A stretch of 45,860 bases of DNA from Candidatus Hydrogenedentota bacterium (GTDB lineage: Bacteria > Hydrogenedentota > Hydrogenedentia > Hydrogenedentales > SLHB01): positions 1-45,860 of the forward strand of contig JACQVH010000156.1 in the NCBI GenBank assembly GCA_016209895.1, given 5' to 3'. This document shows positions 1 through 8,028 of this stretch, piece after piece (the stretch's first letter is position 1; the number at the start of each line of letters is the position of its first letter). The translations under genes were made by a program, and so were the position numbers. The notes beneath the pieces were generated by a model. It worked only from the letters and a program-made list of their open reading frames with translations. It was not told the DNA's origin and did no database searches.

Positions 1-78
1 AAATAAATCAAGACCCTCATCTAAAATAATGTCGATGCGATTAACCTCTAAACCGCCATCTCCAAGTGGAACATTAAT

Positions 79-106
79 GGCGCGCGATCTGGATTGATCG
101 CGCGCC
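79..106. other. Perfect 10-bp hairpin downstream of the pseudopilin gene
   Basis: Arms GGCGCGCGAT and ATCGCGCGCC enclose an 8-nt loop. The hairpin sits about 47 bp beyond the stop codon of the minus-strand pseudopilin gene, so it may end its transcript or protect its 3' end. There is no clear U-tract on the minus strand after the stem, so a classical intrinsic terminator is not certain. To its left (1-78) only a short stretch without a supported gene is visible. Confidence 0.5.
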
Positions 107-152
107 GACTAGTTCTTGGGCTTTGATTGTGACTATGCGTACGCCGGATCTA

Positions 153-1109
153 TCAACCGAAGAATTGAGTGATAGTTGCGAAGTTCTTTGAAGCCGGGAA
201 TTTGCCCGGATACCTCGTGAACTCCACGTGACCGTCCATGTAAAGGACATTGCAGCCGCCCGGCAAGTGGTTGTATTCCGCCGTGGTGTTCTGCACTTCG
301 ACGTTGATTACGTCCCACGCGACCGGAGCAGTGCTTTCCGCAATGTTCGCCGACGAGATGTTAAGCACGTCGGTGATCATGAAGCGCGAAATGCCCTCGA
401 TCAGACGCCAGATTTTGTTAGCGTTGGCGTTGCACGGATTGCAGCTGCCGCACAAGGCATTGATCGTGTTGCAGGCACCGCTGCCGATATCGTCTCTCGC
501 CGGACCGTCGGCCGCGCGTCCCACGTTGCACGGCGCGCCAATCACGGCGCTCACACCGACCAACAAGGCCAGTAACTGCGGCGGACCGACGACCGTGGCG
601 GTACCGAAGGGCAACCCGGCCGTGCCAAAGCTGTCTTCCACTTTGTCCAGGAAGTAGCCCAGATACACATAGCTATGGTCACCGTTCGTGATCTGACCTT
701 TGATGGTGTTCGGGCACGTAGCGCCGCCAATCTGGTCAACACCTTCCTCATCGTCCGGATCGGACGGGCAGTGAAGAATCTTCGGGTCCGTCAGATAGTC
801 CGGATACACGGCGATCATGTCCATGTTGAAGTCCACGTCGTCGTTGGCGTTGGTGCAGCCCAGTCCGCTCACGCTGCTGTCGCACCCGTACTTCTCATGG
901 CCATGAAGGCGTGGCCACTGGTTAAGGCGCCTGTTCTCTCCCGCGTACATCTTTGCCACAACCCCCAATTGCTTCAGGTTGTTCTGGCAGGATGCCCGGC
1001 GCGCCGCCTCGCGAGCCCGCGAAAGGGCCGGCAAGAGAATGGCCGCCAGGATGCCGATGATGGCTATCACCACCAACAGCTCAATTAGTGTGAAACCTCT
1101 CTTTTTCAT
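153..1109 (-). CDS. Type II/IV pseudopilin, DUF1559-like secreted protein
   Basis: This 318-residue protein begins with a type IV prepilin leader, [20 protein letters not shown], where G5 is the predicted prepilin-peptidase cleavage site, F6 the new N-terminus and E10 the conserved Glu of mature pilins. The hydrophobic helix is followed by a charged stretch ([12 protein letters not shown]) and a globular domain. The C-terminus has the DGH tail motif ([18 protein letters not shown]) typical of the large DUF1559/H-X9-DG family that is expanded in Planctomycetes, Lentisphaerae and Hydrogenedentes. Eight or more Cys residues in the middle suggest disulfides. An AAAGGAG ribosome-binding site lies about 10 nt before the ATG. 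It is probably a minor pseudopilin or surface protein; its substrate or partner is unknown. It is transcribed alone. Confidence 0.9.
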   Translation of the reverse strand: MKKRGFTLIELLVVIAIIGILAAILLPALSRAREAARRASCQNNLKQLGVVAKMYAGENRRLNQWPRLHGHEKYGCDSSVSGLGCTNANDDVDFNMDMIAVYPDYLTDPKILHCPSDPDDEEGVDQIGGATCPNTIKGQITNGDHSYVYLGYFLDKVEDSFGTAGLPFGTATVVGPPQLLALLVGVSAVIGAPCNVGRAADGPARDDIGSGACNTINALCGSCNPCNANANKIWRLIEGISRFMITDVLNISSANIAESTAPVAWDVINVEVQNTTAEYNHLPGGCNVLYMDGHVEFTRYPGKFPASKNFATITQFFG

Positions 1110-1511
1110 GAGTCCAATTCTCCTTTAAGTTCAGAGTTTATGAGGCCAATACTTCGGTTTCCGACTACTTTTGAGAGATGGTGTTGCAACTTGACGGGTC
1201 CTCGACCCGCCCAAAACAATATCCCTCCTTTCCGGCATTTACCACACGTCACAAGAAACAGCCCATGAACTACACATTGGTGCCGCTATAAGCTGCACCA
1301 CGATGCGTCTAGTCTAACACAAATCTCAAAAATTGCAAGCAAAAAAACGAGACCGAGCCGCTATCTTGTAACTAATTGGAATAAAATGAGTTACGCGCAC
1401 AATAAGACCACAAAGATGCGCAAAAAGCTGAACGGTTAAGGTTTCTAAGGTTACTAAAATTAGCATCAATCGAATCAATTGTCGAAAGTTATGGACCTCG
1501 TAACCAAGGTA
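1110..1511. other. AT-rich intergenic region and leader of the pseudopilin gene
   Basis: About 400 bp without a supported gene. The part nearest the pseudopilin contains its ribosome-binding site (minus strand, about 1118-1126) and a small hairpin in the leader (GGGTC/GACCC around 1196-1210). The segment 1310-1480 is clearly more AT-rich than its surroundings and could hold the promoter, but I could not assign -35/-10 boxes with confidence and found no -24/-12 element on the minus strand. Confidence 0.4.
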
Positions 1512-3263
1512 TCAACTTTTCGTCCGACGGCGCATCAGGTACAGTCTACCTTCGGGGCCCGGCAGCCACCGGGAGTAGGGGTACTCCCGGATGTTTTGAT
1601 AACCTGAGACCGGTCCCAACGTGAGGATGTACCCGTCGTCTTCGACCCACCACCAACTCTTTCCGACTTCGGCGAGGTGCCGATCCCGATAATCGTACCA
1701 TCCGTGAAATTCGACCCCGGCATCTATGGTTTTCGATGTGATGGTGCCGTCTGCCAAGAGCTGGCGAAGGGTGTTCCAGCGTACGCGGTTCCACGCGAGG
1801 TAATCGTGTGTGCCGGCGATGCTGAACCAGCCAAACAGCAATAGACCAAGCCACGCGATAGCGACGCGCCTCGCCGCGGCGGGGTTCGACGAATTAAGTG
1901 AACCCGGCGATGCCCTCTGCACGCGGGCGACGAGAATCATCACCAGGGGCAGTAGGAAAATCACGTAGCGATCAAAGCGGGGCGCGATCAAAAGTAGCAG
2001 GCAATAAAGCGTCGCGCAGACGGCGATCACGACGTGAAACCACTCGTGGTGCAAGCTATCCGCCCGCCGGAACACCGCTGGAAGCCCCGCGAAGTTCAGT
2101 CCCGCATACCGGAACAGACGTACCGCGCCCACCAGACTTGCCAGGGTAACCAGCGTCCAAATCCAGAGCGGAGCGCGAGGGTGATTAGGGAGGTTTAGGA
2201 AATACGTGTCATGCAGCAACGCCGGACCGATCCCGAAGTTGATGAAAACGTTTCCCCGCAACGGCATCAGACGGGGGACCACCGTATCTATCGCCGTCAC
2301 ACTTAGGACCAGTTCGACGATGGCGCCCATGAGGAAGGTGGCAGCGGCCTGCCAAGCGGCACTTCCGCGCAATGTTATCGGGGGCGAAGGAAGGAAAAGC
2401 AGCCAAGGCCCAAGGAACAAGCCCACATAGAGCGGAATAGTTGCCAGATTGAACGCTGCCCTAAACCAGAAGTCTAAGGTAAACAGACTTGCAGGGCTCG
2501 GATACTGGGCTCCGTAGAGCTCAGGGACGCCGGGTCCGCTCTTGAGCCACATCATGAATGCGCCGTAACACAGTGCGGAAGCTATGATGGGAATCGTCGC
2601 CAGTGCGATGGACCGGCGCGTCCGGCCGTATCGGACTGCAAGACCGAACGCAAACGTCACCGCAAGCGCGAATCCAAACTGGCGGATCAGCACCGCGATA
2701 CACATCAACCCGACCGCCGCGACCCATTCGACGGCACGGTCCCGCCTCAGCCCGCGTGCAAACAACCACAGTGCCAGCATTCCCACCGCGAAAAAAGGCA
2801 CGTCGGTCATGAACGTGTGCGAGAGCGCAAAGTACAATGGACACACGGCCACCAGCAGAGCGCCGAAGGTCGCGGTACGGCGGTCGGCGCCGGCTTCGCG
2901 CAGTAGGCCGTACGTTGACCAGATACCCACGAAGCCCAGTGTCAACGTGGAGATGCGCAGCGCGGTGAAAGAGAACCCGAACGGCCAGCCGAACAGCGCG
3001 CCCCACAGGACCTGTGCGATGAGGGTCATGCTCATCCATCCCGTGAATTCGACGCGGCCTTCTTCCAACAGGGTCTTCACGGGACGACCGAAGGCCCAGT
3101 CGTCGTTGAGCGGAAAGTCGCCGATGGGATTGGTCACTACCGTCATGGCCGACCACGCGGCCAAAAGGATTAGCGACGGCGCCAGCCCAGCCAGAAACGA
3201 TGGATGCTTTGGTGCAGCTATCGCGCGTCGCTTTCCCATAGACGACGTACCATACTGCGACAT
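1512..3263 (-). CDS. Polytopic glycosyltransferase (GT39/ArnT/PMT_2-like)
   Basis: A 583-residue integral membrane protein with many hydrophobic segments, starting with one at about residues 25-42. The first extracytoplasmic loop carries an acidic NDDWAFG motif followed by a region ending in GW, the arrangement of the Asp pair in PMT/ArnT-type transferases that take sugar from polyprenyl-phosphate donors. The last 100 residues form a soluble tail (GWYDYRDRHL... WWVEDDGY). It probably transfers a sugar to a lipid or protein at the outer face of the inner membrane; donor and acceptor cannot be told. The longer reading from a TTG at 3278 is less likely than the ATG at 3263; a second ATG lies at 3239. 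None of the starts has a strong ribosome-binding site. Confidence 0.8.
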   Translation of the reverse strand: MSQYGTSSMGKRRAIAAPKHPSFLAGLAPSLILLAAWSAMTVVTNPIGDFPLNDDWAFGRPVKTLLEEGRVEFTGWMSMTLIAQVLWGALFGWPFGFSFTALRISTLTLGFVGIWSTYGLLREAGADRRTATFGALLVAVCPLYFALSHTFMTDVPFFAVGMLALWLFARGLRRDRAVEWVAAVGLMCIAVLIRQFGFALAVTFAFGLAVRYGRTRRSIALATIPIIASALCYGAFMMWLKSGPGVPELYGAQYPSPASLFTLDFWFRAAFNLATIPLYVGLFLGPWLLFLPSPPITLRGSAAWQAAATFLMGAIVELVLSVTAIDTVVPRLMPLRGNVFINFGIGPALLHDTYFLNLPNHPRAPLWIWTLVTLASLVGAVRLFRYAGLNFAGLPAVFRRADSLHHEWFHVVIAVCATLYCLLLLIAPRFDRYVIFLLPLVMILVARVQRASPGSLNSSNPAAARRVAIAWLGLLLFGWFSIAGTHDYLAWNRVRWNTLRQLLADGTITSKTIDAGVEFHGWYDYRDRHLAEVGKSWWWVEDDGYILTLGPVSGYQNIREYPYSRWLPGPEGRLYLMRRRTKS

Positions 3264-3357
3264 CCGTAGGCACCGCAAACCCTAACCAGCAACGAGCAAC
3301 GAGTGAGTTCCGAGTGGGAGGGTCGGCGTCCTCGCCGACTATATCTACCAGATTAAC

Positions 3358-3425
3358 CAGAAACCGGAGACCAGGGACCAAGGACCGGAAAACTGGAAAT
3401 TGGAAACCGGAAACCAGGGACCAGG
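3358..3425. repeat. Heptameric GGRRACC minisatellite
   Basis: A run of degenerate 7-nt units (GGAAACC, GGAGACC, AGGGACC, AAGGACC and variants) fills the gap between the glycosyltransferase and the anti-sigma gene. Related 7-nt arrays occur at 4631-4716, 17791-17813 and, in a different sequence (ACTCGGN), at 34955-34985. Just upstream, 3328-3350 carries a copy of the GGGAGGGT...TCCTCGCCGA dispersed repeat also found at 32233. Confidence 0.75.
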
Positions 3426-3436
3426 CGCCGTTTCTC

Positions 3437-3922
3437 CTATTGGTCTAACGCGACCTCGATTCGTCGCCCGTGTTGTACTAAGCTCCACGGGAAGGGGAGA
3501 GGCGATTGCTCCAGTACGTCTCGAGAGTTGAGTGCAGCGGCGATTTCTGGCGGCATCTGCGGACGGAGATCGATCACTACACGATGCAAGAGGCCGAATC
3601 CCACCAGGATGATCGCGGCGGCAGAAAGTCGGCGCAAGGCCGTCCGATAACCGCGGTGTCGTACTGGTATTTGCGCAATCTCCGGAAGCACGCGTTTTCC
3701 CAGGCCCAGCCGGACTTTCAGTTCCTTAAATCGGTCCCGGGGCGCGGGATGCGTCAACGCGCGCCGGCAGACATCGAGCATCGCGCCTAGTTCTAGCAAT
3801 TCCGCGCGACAATCACTACATACTGCCAAATGGGACTCCACCTCGTCTCGGTCCGCACCGGTCAGGGAACCGTCCAGATACTCGACCAAGTGTTCACTGG
3901 TGTCGCAATCATCGTACATCAT
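3437..3922 (-). CDS. Zinc-finger anti-sigma factor, membrane-anchored
   Basis: A 161-residue protein with an N-terminal anti-sigma zinc-finger (zf-HC2) region: HLVEYLDGSL... HLAVCSDCRAEL, with the ESHLAVCSDC His-x3-Cys-x2-Cys cluster. A single hydrophobic segment (AAAIILVGFGLLHRVVI) lies near residues 100-116, so the zinc finger is expected in the cytoplasm and the short C-terminus outside. It lies directly downstream of the ECF sigma gene, and such partners hold the sigma factor at the membrane until a signal arrives. The start was placed at the first of two adjacent ATGs because GGAG lies 7-8 nt upstream; an extension to a GTG at 3964 would overlap the sigma gene but has no such site. A 7-nt minisatellite follows the gene. 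Confidence 0.85.
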   Translation of the reverse strand: MMYDDCDTSEHLVEYLDGSLTGADRDEVESHLAVCSDCRAELLELGAMLDVCRRALTHPAPRDRFKELKVRLGLGKRVLPEIAQIPVRHRGYRTALRRLSAAAIILVGFGLLHRVVIDLRPQMPPEIAAALNSRDVLEQSPLPFPWSLVQHGRRIEVALDQ

Positions 3923-3945
3923 GGCAAACTCCGTGGTTATCCCGG

Positions 3946-4533
3946 CTAAACCACATAAAGGCACCGCAAGGCTTCACGAAGCTTTCTTACGGCCAGCAGC
4001 TTCCGCGAACGCACCGTGTTTACCGGACACTTCATGATCTCCGCGATTTCATTCAATGAAAGGCGCTGCACATACCGCATCACGAACGCCATCCGCTGTT
4101 CGTCGGGAAGGTTCACCAGCACCGAAAGAATCTGCTGTTCTATCTCCGAGCGCTCGGCCAGGATATCCGGGGCGTCCACTGCGCTCCCCGCCGGAATTCG
4201 GAGATTCTCGAAAGGAACGTCCACGCTTGCCAAGTGCTCTCGACGGACGACGCGGCAACGTTCCAGCCAAATATTGCGGGCGAAGGCGAAAACGTAAGCG
4301 GCGAACGAACCGTCCGGCTCGTACCGGCACCGCTGTTTCCAAATACGGCCGAAAGTTTCTTGCATCAGATCTTCGGCGTTTTGGGGGTTGCGGCTCATCG
4401 CGTAAAAGAAATTGAGCAACTTCCGAAAATAGCGTCGGTACAATTCCTCAAAGGCAAACTCGTCCCCCCACCGCACGCGCAACATCAGCGCCGCGTCTGA
4501 CGAGACCGCCAAGGGCTGCTCCGGCTCTTTCAT
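3946..4533 (-). CDS. ECF (sigma-70 family) RNA polymerase sigma factor
   Basis: At 195 residues this has the size and layout of an ECF sigma factor. Region 2 covers about residues 25-95 (FEELYRRYFRKLLNFFYAMSRNPQNAEDLMQETFGRIW, FAFARNIWLERCR) and region 4 about 130-190 (LPDEQRMAFVMRYVQRLSLNEIAEIMKCPVNTVRSRKLLAVRKLREAL), the latter with a helix-turn-helix for the -35 element. The anti-sigma gene follows 23 bp after its stop codon, which indicates co-transcription. Its regulon cannot be read from the window, although the nearby cell-surface genes make an envelope role plausible. The ATG start has a weak AGGAT sequence upstream. Confidence 0.93.
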   Translation of the reverse strand: MKEPEQPLAVSSDAALMLRVRWGDEFAFEELYRRYFRKLLNFFYAMSRNPQNAEDLMQETFGRIWKQRCRYEPDGSFAAYVFAFARNIWLERCRVVRREHLASVDVPFENLRIPAGSAVDAPDILAERSEIEQQILSVLVNLPDEQRMAFVMRYVQRLSLNEIAEIMKCPVNTVRSRKLLAVRKLREALRCLYVV

Positions 4534-4630
4534 TCAGGATATCCTAATACATAATGACCATTCGGACGAATTCCGATCAATGATGCGGCTGAAGGCTGTA
4601 GACCGTAGGCTGAAAGATGAAGTATGAAGA

Positions 4631-4716
4631 CTGGAGTCCGGAACCAGGGACCAGACACTACAGACTAGGGACCAGGGACCAGAGAACCGGAAACTGGAAA
4701 CTGGAAACTGGAAACT
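4631..4716. repeat. Heptameric GGAAACT/GGGACCA minisatellite
   Basis: Twelve or so 7-nt units in two flavours, GGGACCA-like on the left and GGAAACT-like on the right (four near-perfect copies at 4688-4716). It lies between the sigma factor start and the tRNA gene. A GGCTGTAGNNNGTAGGCTGAA stretch at 4590-4615 just before it resembles, in inverse orientation, the sequence at 15465-15490 on the other side of the integrated element. Confidence 0.8.
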
Positions 4717-4809
4717 AAGCCCCCCCCTATGGGATAATCGCATGGGTACGCGGACGTATACGCTGAAACCCGTAAGTCTACGCTGTTCCGCATCACATCT
4801 TACGCCGCC

Positions 4810-4886
4810 GCGCCTGTAGCTCAGTTGGATAGAGCAACGGCCTTCTAAGCCGTAGGCCGCGCGTTCGAATCGCGCCAGGCGCGCCA
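4810..4886 (+). tRNA. tRNA-Arg (anticodon TCT), CCA encoded
   Basis: The cloverleaf folds completely. The acceptor stem is GCGCCTG/CAGGCGC, the D-arm GCTC...GAGC, the anticodon stem ACGGC/GCCGT with loop CTTCTAA giving anticodon TCT, the variable loop has 5 nt, and the T-arm GCGCG-TTCGAAT-CGCGC has the invariant TTCGA. The discriminator G4883 is followed by a genomically encoded CCA. The 3' 45 nt (4842-4886) are repeated exactly at 15295-15339, marking the gene as the integration site of a mobile element; the intact copy keeps its function because the element restores the 3' half. Confidence 0.97.
4842..4886 (+). repeat. attL: 45-bp core, 3' half of tRNA-Arg
   Basis: Exact direct repeat of 15295-15339. 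It begins in the anticodon loop (CTTCTAAG...) and ends with the encoded CCA. Crossover within this identity block would rebuild the tRNA in the uninterrupted chromosome. Confidence 0.93.
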
Positions 4887-4903
4887 CTATTATGCCTATA
4901 AAC

Positions 4904-4916
4904 ATTGGTCAGAATG
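4904..4916 (+). repeat. 13-bp inverted repeat, left copy (possible integrase/Xis site)
   Basis: ATTGGTCAGAATG lies 17 bp inside the attL core; its exact reverse complement is at 15216-15228, inside the opposite end of the element. In the excised circle the two copies would face each other across the attP core, as expected for accessory recombination sites. Confidence 0.65.
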
Positions 4917-4954
4917 AATGTTGCCCCTTCCGGTCGCTTGAGACGAAATGCGGC

Positions 4955-4979
4955 CTAAGCACCTCCTAAGCACCACTTG
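4955..4979 (+). repeat. 25-bp arm-type direct repeat, left end
   Basis: Two tandem CTAAGCACC units followed by ACTTG. The 25 bp are identical to 15143-15167, and a variant (CTAAGCACCACCTAAGCACC, AACTTG) is at 15088-15113. Their placement at both ends of the element, just inside the att cores, fits arm-type binding sites for the N-terminal domain of the integrase. Confidence 0.7.
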
Positions 4980-4986
4980 CAGGAGT

Positions 4987-5294
4987 TCACCAAGGATGGG
5001 GGATGAGGCGGGTTCCGGTTGTTGTGACTGCTCAGGATGCCTTCAGGCGGGTCAAGCCGAGGGACGGGTTCTCATGCCACCGAATGGTAGATCGTAGATT
5101 CTGGCGCAAATAAGCCCTGCACAAAACGCTTTTGGTGACGGGGAATGAGGTGACGTTCCCGTATTCTCGTCAAATCAGCCCCAGCGCGACGTTGCAAAGA
5201 TGGGCAACTGGCTCGAAAACCTGGTGACCGGAAAGGAACGCATAATTGTTGAATTCCCAAAGGCGCGCGCTTCGTCGGGCGGGACATGAAAAGC
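4987..5294. other. Left-end noncoding segment of the element
   Basis: About 300 bp without a supported gene. It contains a reverse-oriented TCCTGAGCAGTC match (about 5023-5034) to the repeats upstream of pta and usp, and a 26-bp fragment at 5169-5194 (24/26 identical) of the dockerin 3' end found at 7772-7797, including the stop codon. It therefore looks like debris of earlier insertions. Confidence 0.5.
5169..5194 (-). pseudogene. Dockerin 3'-end remnant
   Basis: On the minus strand these 26 bp read N-V-A-L-G-L-I-stop, matching the I-N-A-A-L-G-L-I-stop end of the dockerin remnant at 7772-7797 with only two mismatches in 26 bp. Upstream sequence loses similarity at once, so only the end of the gene survives. 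Confidence 0.5.
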
Positions 5295-5519
5295 CTAAAG
5301 TAGTGCTCGGAACTCGTCCGGGGTAAGACCGGCTTGCCGCAAGATGGCGCGGAGCGTGCCTTTCGCAAGTTCTCTGTGATTGGGAATCGTAAGTCTTCGA
5401 TGGGGTTTGTCTTCCTGCCGCAAGATGATATGACTACCCGTTTGATGATCTACGACGTATCCGGCCTCCCCGAAGGCACGTACCGCATCCTGCCCGGAAA
5501 CGACGGGCAACCGCGTCAC
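5295..5519 (-). CDS. hicA: HicA-type mRNA interferase toxin
   Basis: A 74-residue double-stranded-RNA-binding-fold toxin of the HicA/YcfA family. The motif DHQTGSHIILRQ holds the catalytic His (H30) that cleaves mRNA, and RRLTIPNHRELAKGTLRAILRQAGL is the family's C-terminal signature. The gene starts with GTG and overlaps the stop codon of the antitoxin gene (GTGA), so translation is coupled to hicB. Order antitoxin-then-toxin is one of the two usual orders for HicAB. Inside an integrative element it probably stabilises the element or acts in abortive infection; which of these cannot be told from sequence. Confidence 0.93.
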   Translation of the reverse strand: MTRLPVVSGQDAVRAFGEAGYVVDHQTGSHIILRQEDKPHRRLTIPNHRELAKGTLRAILRQAGLTPDEFRALL

Positions 5520-5731
5520 GGCGTGGCCACCTCGACCGTCTCTTCGGAAATGGAAGGCGGGATCGGCTCATCATGTTTACGGAGACTCTCCAAGTAGCCC
5601 GCGATGGCGTCCCGAATATTGGCCACCGCCTCCGCGCGGGTCTTTCCCTGACTGACGCAACCGGGCAACGCCGGACATTCGGCCACAAACAAACCGTCTT
5701 CGTCTTCTTCAATGATCACGCGGTATCGCAT
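5516..5731 (-). CDS. hicB: HicB-type antitoxin
   Basis: This 71-residue protein has the partial RNase H-like fold of HicB: MRYRVIIEEDEDGLFVAECPALPGC, then SQGKTRAEAVANIRDAIAGYLESL. It neutralises HicA by direct binding. It is short and lacks an obvious C-terminal HTH or ribbon-helix-helix domain, so promoter autoregulation, if any, may depend on another factor. A strong GGAGGAG site lies about 9 nt before the ATG. About 24-40 bp before the start is a GGTTGTGGTAGA-N-TGGA block that also precedes the unknown gene at 6238 at the same distance, suggesting a shared promoter or leader. Confidence 0.92.
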   Translation of the reverse strand: MRYRVIIEEDEDGLFVAECPALPGCVSQGKTRAEAVANIRDAIAGYLESLRKHDEPIPPSISEETVEVATP

Positions 5732-5848
5732 GAGTTCTTGCTCCTCCGAGCTTCCAGTCTACCACAACCCGCAAGCCCTTTGTATCGCAAGGACCCGCGA
5801 AGAGGAACTTGAAAAGAAAACCCTGTCCGCAGGCAGTACAGGTTTCGG

Positions 5849-6238
5849 TTAGTTCCGCCACCATAGCCGCGCCGGCCGGGGCGCTGTCCGTTCGCACCAC
5901 TCAGCGATTGGCATCACCCAGTGGTTCTGCAAGAACTGTATCTGTCCATCGGTCAACCGAATTTCTATCTCCAACATCGTAAACCTAGAGCGAAAACGAC
6001 GCGGATTCACATCCGTCTTCGCTTCAACCGGCTTTGTGTCTTGCGAACCGATTCGCTGAGCTTGACCCGTGCCGAATTTGACTTCCGTGGCCGGATTCAT
6101 TCCCCGCACAGAAACCTGGCTTCTGACGAGCCGAGACCCCACCACTTCCGAGTCTTTGGGAATGGTGAAGGCCACCAATCGGAACCGTTTCAGTACGGGC
6201 GTCCAGTCCGTCTGCGCCGCCAGTTCTAAGAAGTCCAT
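5849..6238 (-). CDS. Hypothetical protein, element cargo
   Basis: A 129-residue soluble protein of no recognised family. It opens with MDFLELAAQTDWTPVLKRFRLVAFTIPKDSEVVGSRLV and ends in a Trp/Arg-rich tail (ARLWWRN). No signal peptide or membrane segment is seen. The frame remains open upstream to 6430, but the ATG at 6238 is preferred because GAGGA lies 8 nt before it and because its leader matches that of hicB. It lies upstream of hicBA in the same direction with a gap of about 117 bp, so it may be an accessory or independent cargo gene. Confidence 0.55.
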   Translation of the reverse strand: MDFLELAAQTDWTPVLKRFRLVAFTIPKDSEVVGSRLVRSQVSVRGMNPATEVKFGTGQAQRIGSQDTKPVEAKTDVNPRRFRSRFTMLEIEIRLTDGQIQFLQNHWVMPIAEWCERTAPRPARLWWRN

Positions 6239-6611
6239 TCGGTTTGTTCCTCTGGGCGTCCACTCTACCACAACCGGCAAGCGGCTGTGTGCCGCTGGTT
6301 CAAAGCTCGCCCCAAGGAAAGGAAGGAGTACCGTTTGGGCGTCGCGGCCGATTTCCAATACGACCGCGAAGCAGTGGGGCTTAAGGTCCACTCCGCTTCC
6401 AAAGTGGTGGCGAAGGCCGCTAAAATACAATTCGCGGTCGGCGAGGAAAGGCCGCCTCCATCTGAATCGCTCTCGACTGCGTCAGAGAACAAATCCCGAT
6501 TGTCGCACAAGGATTAAAGGTACGACTTGGGAAATGCCATACATGGCGAACGGCTTCCGACAAGACTTCCGTTGAAACTGTGAGCACTCTCGACGCTCGC
6601 ACTACGGTATG

Positions 6612-7562
6612 CTACTGCCGCCAAGCGTTCCCAGCGATGTTGGGTATATTGCGATGCTTCACCGATTCGAGGTACTCGGCCTGAGCCGCATGTTCCGCCT
6701 GCTCTGCAGCTTTGCGTTCACGATCAAGGCGCGCCTGTTCCTGGGCACGAAGCCGGTTCGCCTGAATATTTGTCTGAATCTGTGCCCGTTGTTGCTGGCG
6801 TAGTAGTTCGGCCTCCTGATAAGACCGGTAATACTCGGCTTGGATTTCAGCAACCACTTCCTTTGCGGCCTGCATCACAGAAACTTTCGTGGTGCTGATC
6901 TCGTGTTTCTGAACCGTGCTCCCGGCAACGTTCTTAGCCCGTGTCTTAACGTTGCCAGATTGCGAAATTTCCAGTCCGCCAGCAACACCCGTCGAATAGC
7001 TCCGGACATCATCCGGCGCATAATAGCCGACTTCATCCCATTGGTTAGCCCCAGTTGTGCTTCTCTTGATGCCCGCCTGCATGTTACCGGACTGCGTTAA
7101 TTCCTGCCCCGAAACAACAGTGGTAGAGGAAGAAATCGTGCTGGGCGGCACATAATGGTCAATGAGAAGATCAAGGCCCTTGAGACGCGTTAGATCTGGT
7201 CGGTAGGACTTAGCTTGTAAGATGAATTCTGCGGCTTCTGCAATCTGGCGGTCGGAATTCATGACGTAAAGGCTCTTAGCAGTCTCTAGTGTTTGTCGGT
7301 ACTCAGCAACTATAGGATCGTTCCGAAGTACCCCTTCGGGCACATCTTTGAACGCAAGCTCGAAGGCATAGTCAATACTTTTTGGGGTGGACTCGATTGG
7401 TTCAAAAACGTTACCGTCCGCCGTACCCGCGGTCTGTATTAACGGTTGACCTGCGTGGGTAGGCTCTTGAGCTACAGCAACGGGTGTGGGATCATTTTCT
7501 TTGACGCAAGAGGAAACGACGATTGCGACGGTCAGCGATGGAAGTAATACTAGGGCGCGCAT
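6612..7562 (-). CDS. Putative lipoprotein with coiled-coil C-terminus
   Basis: A 316-residue protein with a lipoprotein signal peptide, MRALVLLPSLTVAIVVSSC, in which VSSC is the lipobox and C19 would be acylated. The middle contains Ser/Thr/Gly-rich strand-like segments with a recurring pattern (SGQELTQSGNMQ, GGLEISQSGNVKTRAKNV). Residues 235-300 are highly charged, Arg/Gln/Glu/Ala-rich and predicted helical or coiled coil. I do not recognise the family. GGGGAG lies 7 nt before the ATG. Carriage of a surface lipoprotein by a phage-satellite-like element suggests superinfection exclusion or another envelope function, but this is inference only. Confidence 0.72.
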   Translation of the reverse strand: MRALVLLPSLTVAIVVSSCVKENDPTPVAVAQEPTHAGQPLIQTAGTADGNVFEPIESTPKSIDYAFELAFKDVPEGVLRNDPIVAEYRQTLETAKSLYVMNSDRQIAEAAEFILQAKSYRPDLTRLKGLDLLIDHYVPPSTISSSTTVVSGQELTQSGNMQAGIKRSTTGANQWDEVGYYAPDDVRSYSTGVAGGLEISQSGNVKTRAKNVAGSTVQKHEISTTKVSVMQAAKEVVAEIQAEYYRSYQEAELLRQQQRAQIQTNIQANRLRAQEQARLDRERKAAEQAEHAAQAEYLESVKHRNIPNIAGNAWRQ

Positions 7563-7772
7563 AACATTCTCCCCAATTCGTTGTCATCGTAGAATGATCA
7601 GGAATTATAGCATAAACATGCTCGAATGCAACTCAACGGATCTGTAGTAGTTTCTCGGCTTTTCGTGAAGAACCGCAGAACAACATTCGTCGAACCCAAC
7701 ACTTCCAAATGCCCCTGTGAGATGAATCGTCTGTCAAGCAAGGAGGCGACCGCGAATAGGTACGGAGCTCGG

Positions 7773-8028
7773 TCAAATCAGCCCCAACGCGGCGTTGATC
7801 ACCAACTGGACGTCCACCGCATCTACATTGCCGCTGCCGTCTACGTCGCAGTTGTAGCCGGTGTTGATGCTCAGGGCGGCGTTGATGACCAACTGCACGT
7901 CCACCGCGTCCACGGTGTTCGTTCCGTCAATGTCTTCGGGCGAGGTCGCCGGGGAAAGTGGGTCATTCGGGTCGCCGCCCCGTTGATACTCCTGGAGATT
8001 CGAGAACGCGTCACCATCGGTGGGAGAG
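7773..8028 (-). pseudogene. Dockerin-protein C-terminal remnant
   Basis: The minus strand reads SPTDGDAFSNLQEYQRGGDPNDP, a calcium-binding repeat like those of the large protein at 39284-42544. A complete type I dockerin follows: DIDGTNTVDAVDVQLVINAAL... and DVDGSGNVDAVDVQLVINAALGLI-stop. Further upstream the frame stays open to 8225, but there it is the antisense of a ParB-like fragment, so the start and catalytic part are missing. It is probably the tail of a secreted dockerin protein captured and cut inside the element. Confidence 0.75.

Noticed and set aside
1-116. Open minus-strand frame reading INVPLGDGGLEVNRIDIILDEGL at the left edge
   Set aside because: No start codon follows the nearest in-frame stop and the hairpin at 79-106 lies inside it; too short to support a gene.
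5072-5368. 98-residue minus-strand open frame left of hicA
   Set aside because: It overlaps hicA in another frame and contains the dockerin remnant out of frame; no family features.
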